A stretch of 64,000 bases of DNA from positions 3,286,001 through 3,350,000 of the forward strand of contig NZ_CP060789.1 in the NCBI RefSeq assembly GCF_014489575.1, in the 5' to 3' direction. Under the pieces are notes generated by a model, which saw only the letters and a list, made by a program, of their open reading frames with translations, made no database searches and had not been told where the DNA came from. The stretch's first letter is position 1, and every line of letters begins with the position of its first letter. Both the position numbers and the translations under genes were made by a program. Of the stretch, positions 53,706 through 62,587 are shown piece by piece. The stretch comes from Tessaracoccus defluvii (GTDB taxonomy: Bacteria; Actinomycetota; Actinomycetes; Propionibacteriales; Propionibacteriaceae).

Positions 53706-54555
53706 TGACCACCGCTGAGGAGGCCTGGGACGACCTGTTCCGCCGCGCCGCGCAGAGCCGATTCGCCGGCGTCACCGCCGAGACCGACGACCTGATGGGG
53801 GCGGCCGACCTGCGCGAGGGGTCCATCAACCCCAACTCCGGGAGCAAGGCGCCGGGTGCCGGGGCGGGCGGCCCGGGCATGATGCCGCCGATGATGGGCA
53901 TGGGCGGAGGAGGTGGAGGGGGCGGCGCGGCCGCTCCGTCCGGAGGGCTGGGCGCCACGACGGCGACCGCGGCACCCGAGCCTGCCCCCGGCGTGCGGGT
54001 CGCCGCGATGCAGCTGCTGGAGGCGCCGACGGCGGCCTCGGCCGGACCCGGCGCCGCGGAGGCTGAGCCGGGTGACCTCGGCGGGATGGGCGGCGGCAGT
54101 ATCGGCGGTGGCGGCGGAGGCTCCCTGCCGGAGCCGGACCTCGAGGGTGCGGCCGGATCCGACAGCGGACCGGAGAACCAGGAGGGTGGCCCGGCCGGCG
54201 ACGGGTCCGGCGTCACCGATCCGGCAGGCGGAGGACCGGCTGTGCCTGGCGGGCCGACGACGCCGGGCGACTTCTCTGTCGATCCGGACCGGCTCCGTCG
54301 CGCCGCCGACCGCTGGTACGCGCTGAGTGACCACGTCCGCGTCAACGGCGAGATGGACGTCCCCGACACCTACGGGCTGCTGAAGTCGGCGCCCGTGCCG
54401 GGGCTGGGGCCGAGGCGACGGCGTGGGCGCAGGGCGCCAGCGCAGAGTTCCGGGCCGTCGGTGACGCGTTGGCGAAGCTCGCCGACGCGTACCTGGCCAA
54501 TGAGGAGACCGGCGCGGCCCTTGCGGGCGAGGCGCTGGCGGAAGGGGAGGCGTGA
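53705..54555 (+). CDS. WXG100-like secreted-type protein with Gly-rich linker (frameshift near 54406)
   Basis: A short N-terminal helix (AEEAWDDLFRRAAQSRFAGV) and a long Gly/Pro/Ala linker (MMPPMMGMGGGG...) lead to a helical domain, VDPDRLRRAADRWYALSDHV, that is similar in style to ESX WXG100 proteins. The frame is lost at CTGGGGCC (54404-54411); one more G continues as GAEATAWAQGASAEFRAVGD and ends ALAEGEA at a TGA (54553-54555), one base before the next gene. With the base restored the protein is about 283 aa. No secretion signal apart from the WXG-like fold is present. Confidence 0.6.
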
Positions 54556-54556
54556 G

Positions 54557-55516
54557 ATGGCGGGCAACATGAGGATCGGCTACGTCGCGGCGCGACGGGA
54601 GCAGGTGGGCAATGCCGTCGCCGCGGTGCAGTCGCACGCTGTCGCGGCCCGGCGGCCAGTGCTGCTTCCGACGGATGTGGCGTCCCGACTGGTCCGGCAC
54701 CTGCGGGACAGCGAATACCTGCTCAGCGTGCTGCGGGCCCAGGACGAGGCGGAGGCCGCGCGGATCACGGCGGAGCTCGGCCAGTTCGCGCCGACCGTGG
54801 CGGTCGGTCTCCTCGGCCGCCGCATCGCCGACTACGGCGGCGGCATCGTCGCGCGGGCCGGGAGGCTCTGGGGGAAGGTGGACAGGCTCGCCCACGAGAT
54901 CGGGCAGCAGGCGGAGGCGCCGTCACTCCTGCAGGACGCGGCCGGCAGGTGGTACGACGGCGTCGGCCGACTGACCGAGGCCATGACCGAGCTGGAGGAG
55001 CTGAAGGCGCTGGAGGGCTGGTCGGGTGAGGCGGCGGAGCGGTACGGGCTCACCAGCGCCGTCCAGCGGGCAGCCACGCAGGAACTCAGCGGGGTGACGA
55101 CGGCGGTCGGGGATTCGCTGGAGGAGACGGCGCTGCTGAACTCTGCGTTGCAGGACGCGGCGGCCGACGTGCTGGGCGACCTGCGGCTGGAGCTGAAGGC
55201 GATCAAACGGCGGATCCAGGCGACGCCGGAGCGGGTGCGGCTGCAGCGGGCCTATCCGCGCACGACGGCGGCGGTCGAGGCCCTGCGGCAGGCGCTTCCC
55301 GCGCTGCGCTCGGTCCGGGAGGGACGGCCGGTCGAGGGGCGGCTGGACGATCTGTGCCAGGGTGTGGAGTCGACGAAGGTGGCTCCGGCGGTGCTGTCGC
55401 TGGGCTCGTGGCCGAGCGGGCCGGACAAGGCGGGGTGGAGCCGAGAGACCCGAACGAGGTGGGCCGCGGCCGCCAGCCCGCCCGGAACGGGTGACAGACG
55501 GCCCCCGCTAGAGTGA
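54557..55516 (+). CDS. Helical protein of the type VII-like cluster
   Basis: A 319-aa, mostly helical protein. A hydrophobic patch (VAVGLLGRRIADYGGGIVA) is followed by LEELKALEGWSGEAAERYGL, which contains a W-x-G turn in a helical hairpin setting as in WXG100 and LXG-type substrates. The last 40 residues are low complexity and may be misread. It starts one base after the restored stop of the previous gene. Function unknown; no ESX core gene is in the window. Confidence 0.55.
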   Translation: MAGNMRIGYVAARREQVGNAVAAVQSHAVAARRPVLLPTDVASRLVRHLRDSEYLLSVLRAQDEAEAARITAELGQFAPTVAVGLLGRRIADYGGGIVARAGRLWGKVDRLAHEIGQQAEAPSLLQDAAGRWYDGVGRLTEAMTELEELKALEGWSGEAAERYGLTSAVQRAATQELSGVTTAVGDSLEETALLNSALQDAAADVLGDLRLELKAIKRRIQATPERVRLQRAYPRTTAAVEALRQALPALRSVREGRPVEGRLDDLCQGVESTKVAPAVLSLGSWPSGPDKAGWSRETRTRWAAAASPPGTGDRRPPLE

Positions 55517-55520
55517 CCAC

Positions 55521-56783
55521 GTGATTGCCCAGCGGGTCTCCGACTTCTTCGGGACCGACGACGACTACGTGCGGGCCCGGCCCGATCGGCCGTGGCGGAC
55601 CGACTGGGTCATCGCCCTCGTGCTCAGCGTCATCTCGATGTCGGTCGTCATGTACCTGCGCGACGTCAACGCCGACGCGCACGAGTTCCTGCCGATCGGC
55701 TGGTCACTCGTCGCGATCACGACAGCCGGCCTGCTCATCACCTTCCGACGGGCCTTCCCCATCGCCGTGCTCCTGCTGGCGAGCGGGGTGCACTACATCG
55801 TCTTCGGGATCACGCTGCCCGCCGTCGTGTCCGTTGCGAGCATGCAGATCCTCTACTTCCTCGGCATCTACACGGCCATGGCCTATGCCCGGCGGCGGCA
55901 CACCCTGATGCTGTCGATCATCGCCGTGCTCTTCGCCATGGTGGTGTGGCTCGTCGTCGCCGACAGCTACGCGCGATCCGTGCAGCCGGATGACTTCAAG
56001 CCGACGCTGTGGTTCTACATCGGGACGGCCGTCATGAACCTCGGCTTCTTCGGCGGCGCCATCTGGCTCGGCAGGCAGGCCTGGCTCCAGGCGAAGGTCA
56101 ACCATGAGCTCGCCGAGAGTCAGAGGATCGTCCGCGAGCAGGGCGAACGCCTCGCCGCCCAGGCCGTCGTCGCCGAGCGGCTCCGCATCGCGCGCGACCT
56201 GCACGACTCCGTCGCCCACCACATCTCACTGATCGGCGTCCAGACGGGAGCAGCCAGGCGGGCGATGGCCACGAAGCCCGACGTGGCCGCGCAGGCGATG
56301 CAGGAGGTCGAGGCCATGTCACGCGACGCGGTCGCCGAGTTGCGCGGCATGCTCGGCTCGCTGCGCGACGTCGCCGAGGACGGCTCCGGCTCCCGGACCA
56401 TCGACGCGCTCGCCTCGCTCGCCGAGGAGACGAGCGGGAACGGTCTGGTGGTGGGCTACCAACTCGTCGGCGACCCCACCCTCGCCGCAGCGATGACCCC
56501 GATGCAGGCGAGCCACCTGCTGCGCATCGCGCAGGAGGCGCTGGCCAACGTGCGGAGACACTCGACGGCGAGCGAGGCCCGCATGGTGGTGCGGCTCGGC
56601 GAGTCCATCGAACTCGAGATCACCGACAACGGCCGCGCCGTCCCACACACGACGGGAACCGGGCTCGGCCACGTCGGCATCCGCGAGCGGGTCGCCGCGC
56701 TCGGCGGAACCGCCGAGATCGGCCCGCGCTCCACGCGGGGCTACCGGGTCCGCGTCACCCTCCCACGGAAGGCCGGAGAATGA
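55521..56783 (+). CDS. Sensor histidine kinase (HisKA_3 type)
   Basis: A 420-aa membrane kinase with about five to six N-terminal hydrophobic helices (residues 25-190) and no large extracellular domain, then a HisKA_3 dimerisation region with phospho-acceptor H228 in ARDLHDSVAHHISLIG, and an HATPase domain (LRIAQEALANVRRHS; GTGLGHVGIRERV). It would phosphorylate the response regulator overlapping it by 4 bp, and the membrane sensor could be regulated by the adjacent exporter, as in LiaS/DesK-type systems. Confidence 0.88.
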   Translation: MIAQRVSDFFGTDDDYVRARPDRPWRTDWVIALVLSVISMSVVMYLRDVNADAHEFLPIGWSLVAITTAGLLITFRRAFPIAVLLLASGVHYIVFGITLPAVVSVASMQILYFLGIYTAMAYARRRHTLMLSIIAVLFAMVVWLVVADSYARSVQPDDFKPTLWFYIGTAVMNLGFFGGAIWLGRQAWLQAKVNHELAESQRIVREQGERLAAQAVVAERLRIARDLHDSVAHHISLIGVQTGAARRAMATKPDVAAQAMQEVEAMSRDAVAELRGMLGSLRDVAEDGSGSRTIDALASLAEETSGNGLVVGYQLVGDPTLAAAMTPMQASHLLRIAQEALANVRRHSTASEARMVVRLGESIELEITDNGRAVPHTTGTGLGHVGIRERVAALGGTAEIGPRSTRGYRVRVTLPRKAGE

Positions 56784-57430
56784 TCCGCGTCGCCCTCGTC
56801 GACGACCAGTCCCTTGTGCGGAGGGCATTTTCACTGATGCTGAGCATCGAGGACGACATCGAACTCGTCGGTGAGGCCGGCGACGGCGAGGCCGCGGTCG
56901 CCCTCGCGGCCGAGACCCGCCCGGACATCATGCTGATGGACATCGAGATGCCGCGCCTCTGCGGCCTCGAGGCCACCCGTCGGATCCGGGAGGTGGGGGC
57001 GACCCAGGTGATCATTCTGACCACCTTCGACCGGGACGACTACCTCTTCGAGGCGCTCGACGCCGGGGCCGCCGGATTCCTCCTGAAGAACTCCGAACCG
57101 GAGCGACTGCTGGAGGCCATCCGTACCGTCTCCGAGGGCGGGGCCCTGCTCGCCCCCGAGGTGACGCGGAGGGTCATCGCCCAGGCCGTCAACGGGAGGC
57201 GGGCGGACACCCTCCCGGAAGAGGTGCAGCGTCTGACGGAGCGGGAACTGGAGGTGCTGCGGGAGATCGCTGCCGGCCACAGCAATGCGGAGATCGCGGC
57301 CCGCCTCTTCGTCAGCGAGGCGACGGTGAAGACGCACGTCTCCGCCACCCTGAACAAGCTGGGCGTACGCGACAGGGTCCAGGCCGTCATCTTCGCCTAC
57401 GAACACTCGCTGGTCGGCCGGCGCGACTGA
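56780..57430 (+). CDS. NarL/LuxR-type response regulator
   Basis: A 216-aa regulator: receiver with acidic pocket DD (residues 8-9), phospho-acceptor D54 in LMDIEMP, T/S and K (LLKNSEP), then a LuxR HTH (LTERELEVLREIAAGHSNAE, IAARLFVSEATVKTHVSATL). It is cotranscribed with the kinase gene and stands upstream of an exporter operon with a palindrome in the gap, the probable target. Confidence 0.9.
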   Translation: MIRVALVDDQSLVRRAFSLMLSIEDDIELVGEAGDGEAAVALAAETRPDIMLMDIEMPRLCGLEATRRIREVGATQVIILTTFDRDDYLFEALDAGAAGFLLKNSEPERLLEAIRTVSEGGALLAPEVTRRVIAQAVNGRRADTLPEEVQRLTERELEVLREIAAGHSNAEIAARLFVSEATVKTHVSATLNKLGVRDRVQAVIFAYEHSLVGRRD

Positions 57431-57434
57431 CCCA

Positions 57435-57454
57435 TCTCATCCGATCGGATGAGA
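57435..57454. promoter_or_regulatory. 20-bp perfect palindrome upstream of the exporter genes
   Basis: TCTCATCCGATCGGATGAGA, 5 bases after the response-regulator stop and 66 bp before the ATPase start. A response-regulator dimer site is likely; alternatively it is a small terminator stem, but it has no loop and no T run. Confidence 0.6.
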
Positions 57455-57520
57455 CGGTGGGCGGAAGATGCTCCGCGCGACGGATGCGCTGCGGGCCACT
57501 GATCCGCCAGGCTTGATGGC

Positions 57521-58402
57521 ATGTTGGACATCGACTCCGTCACCAGAAGATTCGGCGACCTCACAGCCCTCGACAACGTCTCCTTCTCCGTCCCCGACGG
57601 CGCCTTCACAGGCTTCGTCGGCGGCAACGGTGCGGGAAAGACGACGACGATGCGCATCATCATGGGCGTCCTGGCGCCGACCGCGGGCGAGGTGAGGTGG
57701 AACGGGCAGCCGCTCACCCGCCAGGACCGGGCCGAGTTCGGCTACATGCCGGAGGAGCGGGGCCTCTACCCGAAGCAGCCGATCCTCCCGCAGCTCGCGT
57801 TCCTCGGGGAACTGCACGGGATGGACGCCCGCGACGCGCGGAACGCGGCGAAGGAGCTCCTGACCCGCTTCAACCTCGGCGACCGGACGAAGGACAAGCT
57901 CGAGAAGCTCTCGCTGGGCAACCAGCAGCGGGTGCAGATCGCGGGCGCCGTGATCGGCGACCCGAAGGCGCTGATCCTCGACGAGCCGTTCAGCGGCCTC
58001 GACCCGGAGGCCGTCGACGAGATGTTCACGCTCCTCACCGAGTTCACGAAGCGCGGTGTGCCGGTGCTGTTCTCCTCCCACCAGCTCGATCTCGTCGAGC
58101 GGCTCTGCGACCAGATCGTCATCCTCAGCAAGGGCACGGTCGTGGCCGCCGGCACCGTCGAGCAGTTGCGCAACGTCGGCGACCGGCAGCACCGCATCGT
58201 CGCGGGCGGCGACCTCGGCTGGCTGCGTGGAAGGGACGGCGTCCACGTCGTCGACCTCGACGGCCCGGAGGCCGTCATCATCTTCGCCGATGACGGCGCC
58301 GCCCAGTCGGCCCTGGCCGAGGCGCTGAGCCGCGGCCCCGTCCACTCCTTCGGCCCGATCGTGCGGCCGCTCAGCGACTACTACAGGGAGGTCACCCGAT
58401 GA
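57521..58402 (+). CDS. ABC exporter ATPase (NatA-like)
   Basis: A 293-aa ATPase with Walker A GGNGAGKTT at residues 34-42, Q-loop GYMPEERGLYPKQ, signature LSLGNQQRV (LSGGQ variant with an L), Walker B LILDEPFSGLD and switch H in SSHQLDLV. The Q-loop sequence EERGLYPK is typical of the NatA/YhaQ group. A C-terminal extension follows. It starts an operon with the permease. Confidence 0.86.
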   Translation: MLDIDSVTRRFGDLTALDNVSFSVPDGAFTGFVGGNGAGKTTTMRIIMGVLAPTAGEVRWNGQPLTRQDRAEFGYMPEERGLYPKQPILPQLAFLGELHGMDARDARNAAKELLTRFNLGDRTKDKLEKLSLGNQQRVQIAGAVIGDPKALILDEPFSGLDPEAVDEMFTLLTEFTKRGVPVLFSSHQLDLVERLCDQIVILSKGTVVAAGTVEQLRNVGDRQHRIVAGGDLGWLRGRDGVHVVDLDGPEAVIIFADDGAAQSALAEALSRGPVHSFGPIVRPLSDYYREVTR

Positions 58403-59577
58403 CTGCCACCGCTTCATCCACGCAGAGGAGGTCCCCGCGGTCGGCGTGGGTCATCGTCGCGAAGCGCGAGATCCTCTCCCAGCTGCAGAGCAAGGCGTTC
58501 TGGGTGGGGACGCTGTCGACCATCGCGATCGTCGTCGTCGCCTTCTTCGTCTCGACGCTGATGGGCACCGGCGCCGGCGACCCCACCAGAATTGCCGTCA
58601 CCTCGGAGCAGGGTGCGGCCGTCGTCGCGCAGGCCCAGCAGGACGGCCGCAACGTCGAAGCGGTCCGGGTGGACCCGGCCAGCGTCGAGCAGACTGTGCG
58701 CGACGGCGAGGCCGACGCGGCGCTGACCTTCTCCGAGACCGGGGGGTGGACCCTGGCCGTCATGAGACTGATGGACACCCCCGACCTGAACGAGGCCGTC
58801 CGGACCGTCCAGATCGAGAGCAATGCCATGGCGGCGGGCGTCGACCCGTCGGCGATGCTGGCCAACAGCACCGTCAGCGTCGTGCCCCTCGACGGCGACG
58901 AATCGGGGGCGATGGCCATCTTCGTCGCCACCTTCGCCTTCTCGATCCTGTTCATGCTGTCGGCTGTCAGCTACGGCATGCAGATCGCGCAGAGCGTCGT
59001 CACGGAGAAGGAGTCCCGCATCGTCGAGATCCTCGCCGCGGCCGTCCCGATCCGCTCGCTGCTCGTCGGCAAGGTGGTCGGGAACACGTTGATGGCGCTC
59101 GGGCAGGTGCTGCTGTTCGTCTGCACAGCGCTGGTCGCCCTGTCCTTCAGCGAGTACCGCTCGATGATCGCCCTCATCGCCCCGGTCGCGGGCTGGTTCA
59201 CGCTGTTCTTCCTCGTGGGCTTCGCCTCGCTCGCCTGCCTGTGGGCGGGTGCGGGCGCCATGGCGACCCGGGTGCAGGACCTGAACCAGACGACCACGCC
59301 GCTGACCATGGTCGTGATGCTGGTCTACTTCGGCGGAATCATGGCGAAGGGCACCCTCGCCGAGATCCTCTCCTACGTGCCGATCGCCTCCACGGTGATG
59401 ATGCCGGGCCGGCTGTTGACGGGGGAGGCGGGCTGGCTCGAGGCGCTGCTCGCGCTCGCCGTGTCGGTGGGTTTCATGGTCGTCGCCATCTGGTTCGGGG
59501 TGCGGATCTACCGCCGCGGGCTGCTGCAGACCAACGCGGTGATGTCGTTCAAGGACGCCTTCACCAGGGCGAGCTGA
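58399..59577 (+). CDS. ABC-2 type exporter permease (NatB-like)
   Basis: A 392-aa membrane protein with one N-terminal helix (about 38-58), an extracytoplasmic domain of about 130 residues, and five C-terminal helices (AIFVATFAFSILFMLSAVSY onward) including ESRIVEILAAAVPIRSLLVG, the coupling helix of ABC2_membrane_3 permeases. With the ATPase it would form a Na+ or peptide exporter. It overlaps the ATPase gene by 4 bp and ends before a strong terminator. Confidence 0.86.
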   Translation: MTATASSTQRRSPRSAWVIVAKREILSQLQSKAFWVGTLSTIAIVVVAFFVSTLMGTGAGDPTRIAVTSEQGAAVVAQAQQDGRNVEAVRVDPASVEQTVRDGEADAALTFSETGGWTLAVMRLMDTPDLNEAVRTVQIESNAMAAGVDPSAMLANSTVSVVPLDGDESGAMAIFVATFAFSILFMLSAVSYGMQIAQSVVTEKESRIVEILAAAVPIRSLLVGKVVGNTLMALGQVLLFVCTALVALSFSEYRSMIALIAPVAGWFTLFFLVGFASLACLWAGAGAMATRVQDLNQTTTPLTMVVMLVYFGGIMAKGTLAEILSYVPIASTVMMPGRLLTGEAGWLEALLALAVSVGFMVVAIWFGVRIYRRGLLQTNAVMSFKDAFTRAS

Positions 59578-59591
59578 TCACGCGAACCGTG

Positions 59592-59629
59592 CAGCGCGGC
59601 CCCACCCCGATCGGGGTGGGGCCGCGCTG
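59592..59629. terminator. Bidirectional terminator, 38-bp perfect palindrome
   Basis: Two perfect 19-base arms (the left beginning CAGCGCGGCCCCACC) with their axis at GATC. It lies between the convergent exporter permease and LysM/BTAD genes, and is one of the strongest hairpins in the window. Confidence 0.85.
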
Positions 59630-59644
59630 GCATGTGGGGCGACT

Positions 59645-62311
59645 CTACGGCCCGGCTGTCGCCCGGGTGACGCCGAGGTGGATCGCCCGCTGGACCCGGC
59701 GGGCCAGCTCGACCGGCAGGTCGCGCCCCGTGGATCGCGTCGAGCGGTTGAGGGCGACGATGGCGCGCTGCAGCTCGTCGTGTCGACCGGCCGCTGCGAG
59801 GGCGTCGATCTCCCGCACGGCGAGCAGGTCGCTCTCGGGGCTCGCGAGCCGCGCCCGACCCACCGCCCACAGGGCCATCTCCTGGTCGTCGTGCTCGAGG
59901 GCCCGGTCCGCCAGGACGCAGGCGGCGTCGACCACCGTCGAGACGATGTCGGCCTGCAGCTGGTGGGCCCAGTGCCACTGGAAGGCGCGGCTCCCGAAGG
60001 GCTCGCCGCGCACCAGCCGGAGTGCCTCCCGCAGCGAGGCACCCGTCGCCACGTTCACCCCGCCGGCCAGGAGCGCCTGGAACTGCTCCCAGTCGGAGGA
60101 GACCCGCGGATCGAGGCGGATGCGGCCGGAGTAGGCGTCCGGCAGGTAGGCGACCCCGTCGTCGGCGGTGCCGAGCCAGGTGCGGAGCCGGCTCATGTTG
60201 GAGCGGCGGGTGGTCTCGGCGACCAGGAGGTCGTCGGTCATGGTCGCGGCGGTGGATCCCGGGTTGGCCAGCAGCCAGGCGCAGTACTCCATGCACTGGC
60301 CGGTGGCGCGGTTGGGTTCGTCGCCGGCGGTGGCGAGGAGCTCGACCTCCCCGAGCAGCAGCAGCGTCGGATGGACGGGGACGGCGTTCGGTGGTGGCAT
60401 CGGGCGCTCCTCGGATGGCACGCTGCGGGTGAGGGGGAGCACGTTGGGCGGCATCGCCGGGCGGTGCCACCAGGGCGCGGCCTCGGTGTCGAGCGAGCCG
60501 GTGACGGCGAACAGATCAAGCAGCGCGTGGCGGGCCGGATCCGGGAGCAGTTGCGGTGCGAACGTCCGGCCGTCGAGGGTGGCCGTGTCGTCGTCCACCC
60601 GGATGACGGCTGCGGGCAGGTGGGGCGGCGCGGCCGTGCGGCCGAGGACGGCGACGCCGACCTCGCCCAGGGCGAGCGCGTCACCCACGCCGTCGAGTTC
60701 GGCCGCAGTCAGCGAAGCGAACACGTAGACGACGCCGTGCCAGGCGTCGCCCTCCGGACCGCGACGGCGTGAGGCGAGGGTGTCGGCCCCGAGCGCCAGG
60801 CGCCGCTCCGAGCAGGTCCGCAGCAGGTGCCGGAGCCCTGCGTCCGCGTCGGGCAGGCCGGACACACGGGGATCGTCCAGGGCGTTCGCCCACGCCGGGT
60901 CGCCCACCACGACCAACTCGACGGTGTCGGCCCAGGGGGCGCACGCGAGTGTCGTGATCGTCGCGCCCAGCAGTTCGGCGGCGCGCGGGCCGGTGGCGAG
61001 GGTGAGCCGGCGGGCCTCGAGATCGACCGTGACGGGCGTCTCCCCTTCCCAGCCGACGACCACGGTGGTCGGGGTGGCGTCCTCCGGGACCTGCTGGTCG
61101 TCGTCCTCGGCCCGCCGGGCCAGTGCGGTCCAGAACGCGGCGGTGCGCGGCGATGCCGGAATGAGCCGCCTGCCGATGGCGCGGGCGAGCAACTGTGCGC
61201 GTCGCCGGGTGGCGACGACGCCGATCACGCCACCGGCCAGGAGCGAGCCGACGGCGGCAGCCGCACCGACGGGGGCGAGGTCCGCCGAGCCGGTCTGCAC
61301 GTCGGGCTGCGACACCTGGCCGGCGGGGTCCGGTCGCGCCGTCGCGACGGCCGGCGTCGCCGTCGGCGGTGCGGGCGTCGTGGGTGGCGCGGGCACGGTG
61401 GGGGGAGTACCGGGCTGGAGGTCGGTCGGGGAGGTCGGCAGGCCGGGCGGGGAGGTCGGCAGGCCGGGCGGGGCGGCGACCGGAGCAGGCGGCGGCTCCG
61501 GGGCGGCGGCGGGCACCGGCCCCGCGGGGGTGGCCGCGTCGGCGGGGAGGGCGAGGACCCAGCCGGTGTCGATTTCGTCGGGATCGGCGATCTGGTCGCG
61601 GTTCAGCTCGAAGATCTCCGGCCAACGGGTCGGATCGCCCAACTCGCTGTCGGCCAGATCCCACAGGGTGTCGCCACGCTGGACGACGACCACCTGATCG
61701 GTGGGGGCGGGTGCCGGAGCAGCCTCGGGAAGCCGTAGCGTGCTGCCCGGTTCGAGCCGGGCGTTGACGTCGAGCCCCGGATTGAGATCGGCGATGACCC
61801 GCCAGCGCTCGCCGGCGCCGAGTTCTGCCTCGGCGACGGACCACAACTCGTCGCCCGGCTGCACCACGTACCGGCGTGCCCCGTCGGCGGAGGCCTGCAC
61901 CGGGGTGGCCGTGACGACGGCAGAGGAGACTCCCTCTGGGGGAGGGGCCGCGATGTCGACCGGATCGGCGACGGCCACCGTCGCCTGCGGCGCCGCGACG
62001 GCAGCGAGGATCAGGGCGGCCACCGCCGGCCGTGCCCAGGCCGTGCCCGGGACGCGGATCCGGATCCGCGCCCGGCTGGCGAGCGAGATCGCCTCAGCGA
62101 TCACCGTCAGCGCCAACCATCCCCACGCCAGCCAGGCGACCGCACCGAGCAGCGCCAGCAGCAGCCGGCTCTCCAGAGCCACGGTGAGGGCTGTGCGCCA
62201 GTCGGCCTCGAGCAGATAGCCCGGCTCGGTGAACCGGGCGAGGAACCACGGCACACCGAGCAGCAACACGCCCAGCAGCAGCAGCGCCCCGAGGGCGCGC
62301 AGGGCCCTCAT
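59645..62311 (-). CDS. LysM-domain membrane protein with a bacterial transcriptional activation domain
   Basis: An 888-aa protein: several N-terminal membrane helices (about residues 5-25, 45-75, 95-118), two LysM domains (YVVQPGDELWSVAEAELGAG at about 148 and VVVQRGDTLWDLADSELGDP at about 208) on a Pro/Ala-rich linker, another hydrophobic segment (AAAAVGSLLAGGVIGVVAT), a folded domain with no motif, and a C-terminal BTAD-like helical region (about 770-880) as in SARP regulators. This arrangement recurs upstream of actinobacterial Tad pilus loci. It may link peptidoglycan binding to pilus gene control, but no DNA-binding domain is evident. Confidence 0.8.
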   Translation of the reverse strand: MRALRALGALLLLGVLLLGVPWFLARFTEPGYLLEADWRTALTVALESRLLLALLGAVAWLAWGWLALTVIAEAISLASRARIRIRVPGTAWARPAVAALILAAVAAPQATVAVADPVDIAAPPPEGVSSAVVTATPVQASADGARRYVVQPGDELWSVAEAELGAGERWRVIADLNPGLDVNARLEPGSTLRLPEAAPAPAPTDQVVVVQRGDTLWDLADSELGDPTRWPEIFELNRDQIADPDEIDTGWVLALPADAATPAGPVPAAAPEPPPAPVAAPPGLPTSPPGLPTSPTDLQPGTPPTVPAPPTTPAPPTATPAVATARPDPAGQVSQPDVQTGSADLAPVGAAAAVGSLLAGGVIGVVATRRRAQLLARAIGRRLIPASPRTAAFWTALARRAEDDDQQVPEDATPTTVVVGWEGETPVTVDLEARRLTLATGPRAAELLGATITTLACAPWADTVELVVVGDPAWANALDDPRVSGLPDADAGLRHLLRTCSERRLALGADTLASRRRGPEGDAWHGVVYVFASLTAAELDGVGDALALGEVGVAVLGRTAAPPHLPAAVIRVDDDTATLDGRTFAPQLLPDPARHALLDLFAVTGSLDTEAAPWWHRPAMPPNVLPLTRSVPSEERPMPPPNAVPVHPTLLLLGEVELLATAGDEPNRATGQCMEYCAWLLANPGSTAATMTDDLLVAETTRRSNMSRLRTWLGTADDGVAYLPDAYSGRIRLDPRVSSDWEQFQALLAGGVNVATGASLREALRLVRGEPFGSRAFQWHWAHQLQADIVSTVVDAACVLADRALEHDDQEMALWAVGRARLASPESDLLAVREIDALAAAGRHDELQRAIVALNRSTRSTGRDLPVELARRVQRAIHLGVTRATAGP

Positions 62312-62338
62312 CGCCGTCCCCGATCCGCCCCGGTCATG

Positions 62339-62521
62339 TCACCGGGGCAGCCGGTCAGTGACGTAGAGGGTGATCGCCGTGACGATGACGACGGCGATGG
62401 CCGCGGCCCCGGCCAGCAGGATGGCGTTCTCCGTGCTCTGGCTGAGGCCCCGCTCGTCCGGCTTCCGTGGCCCCATGACGAGCAGCACGATCAGCCCGAC
62501 AGTGCGATTCAGTGACGACAT
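62339..62521 (-). CDS. Small Flp-pilin-like membrane protein, 60 aa
   Basis: A protein with one hydrophobic helix (ENAILLAGAAAIAVVIVTAI) following RGLSQST, where the E five residues after the G resembles the Flp/TadE-type processing site (G followed by E at +5). AAGGAGG is 6 bases before the ATG at 62521. Its place between the LysM/BTAD gene and the TadC gene supports a pilin or pilin-like role. Confidence 0.6.
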   Translation of the reverse strand: MSSLNRTVGLIVLLVMGPRKPDERGLSQSTENAILLAGAAAIAVVIVTAITLYVTDRLPR

Positions 62522-62587
62522 GTGATCCTCCTTGTAGTGGTGATAGGTACGGATCGGACGGATCCACCGCCCGTCCACAGGTTTTCT

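Noticed and set aside
51935-54895. A 986-codon open frame on the minus strand
   Set aside because: It lies antisense to four plus-strand genes with recognisable families and ribosome sites, and its translation is low-complexity Arg/Pro/Gly/Ser, as expected from GC-rich shadow frames.
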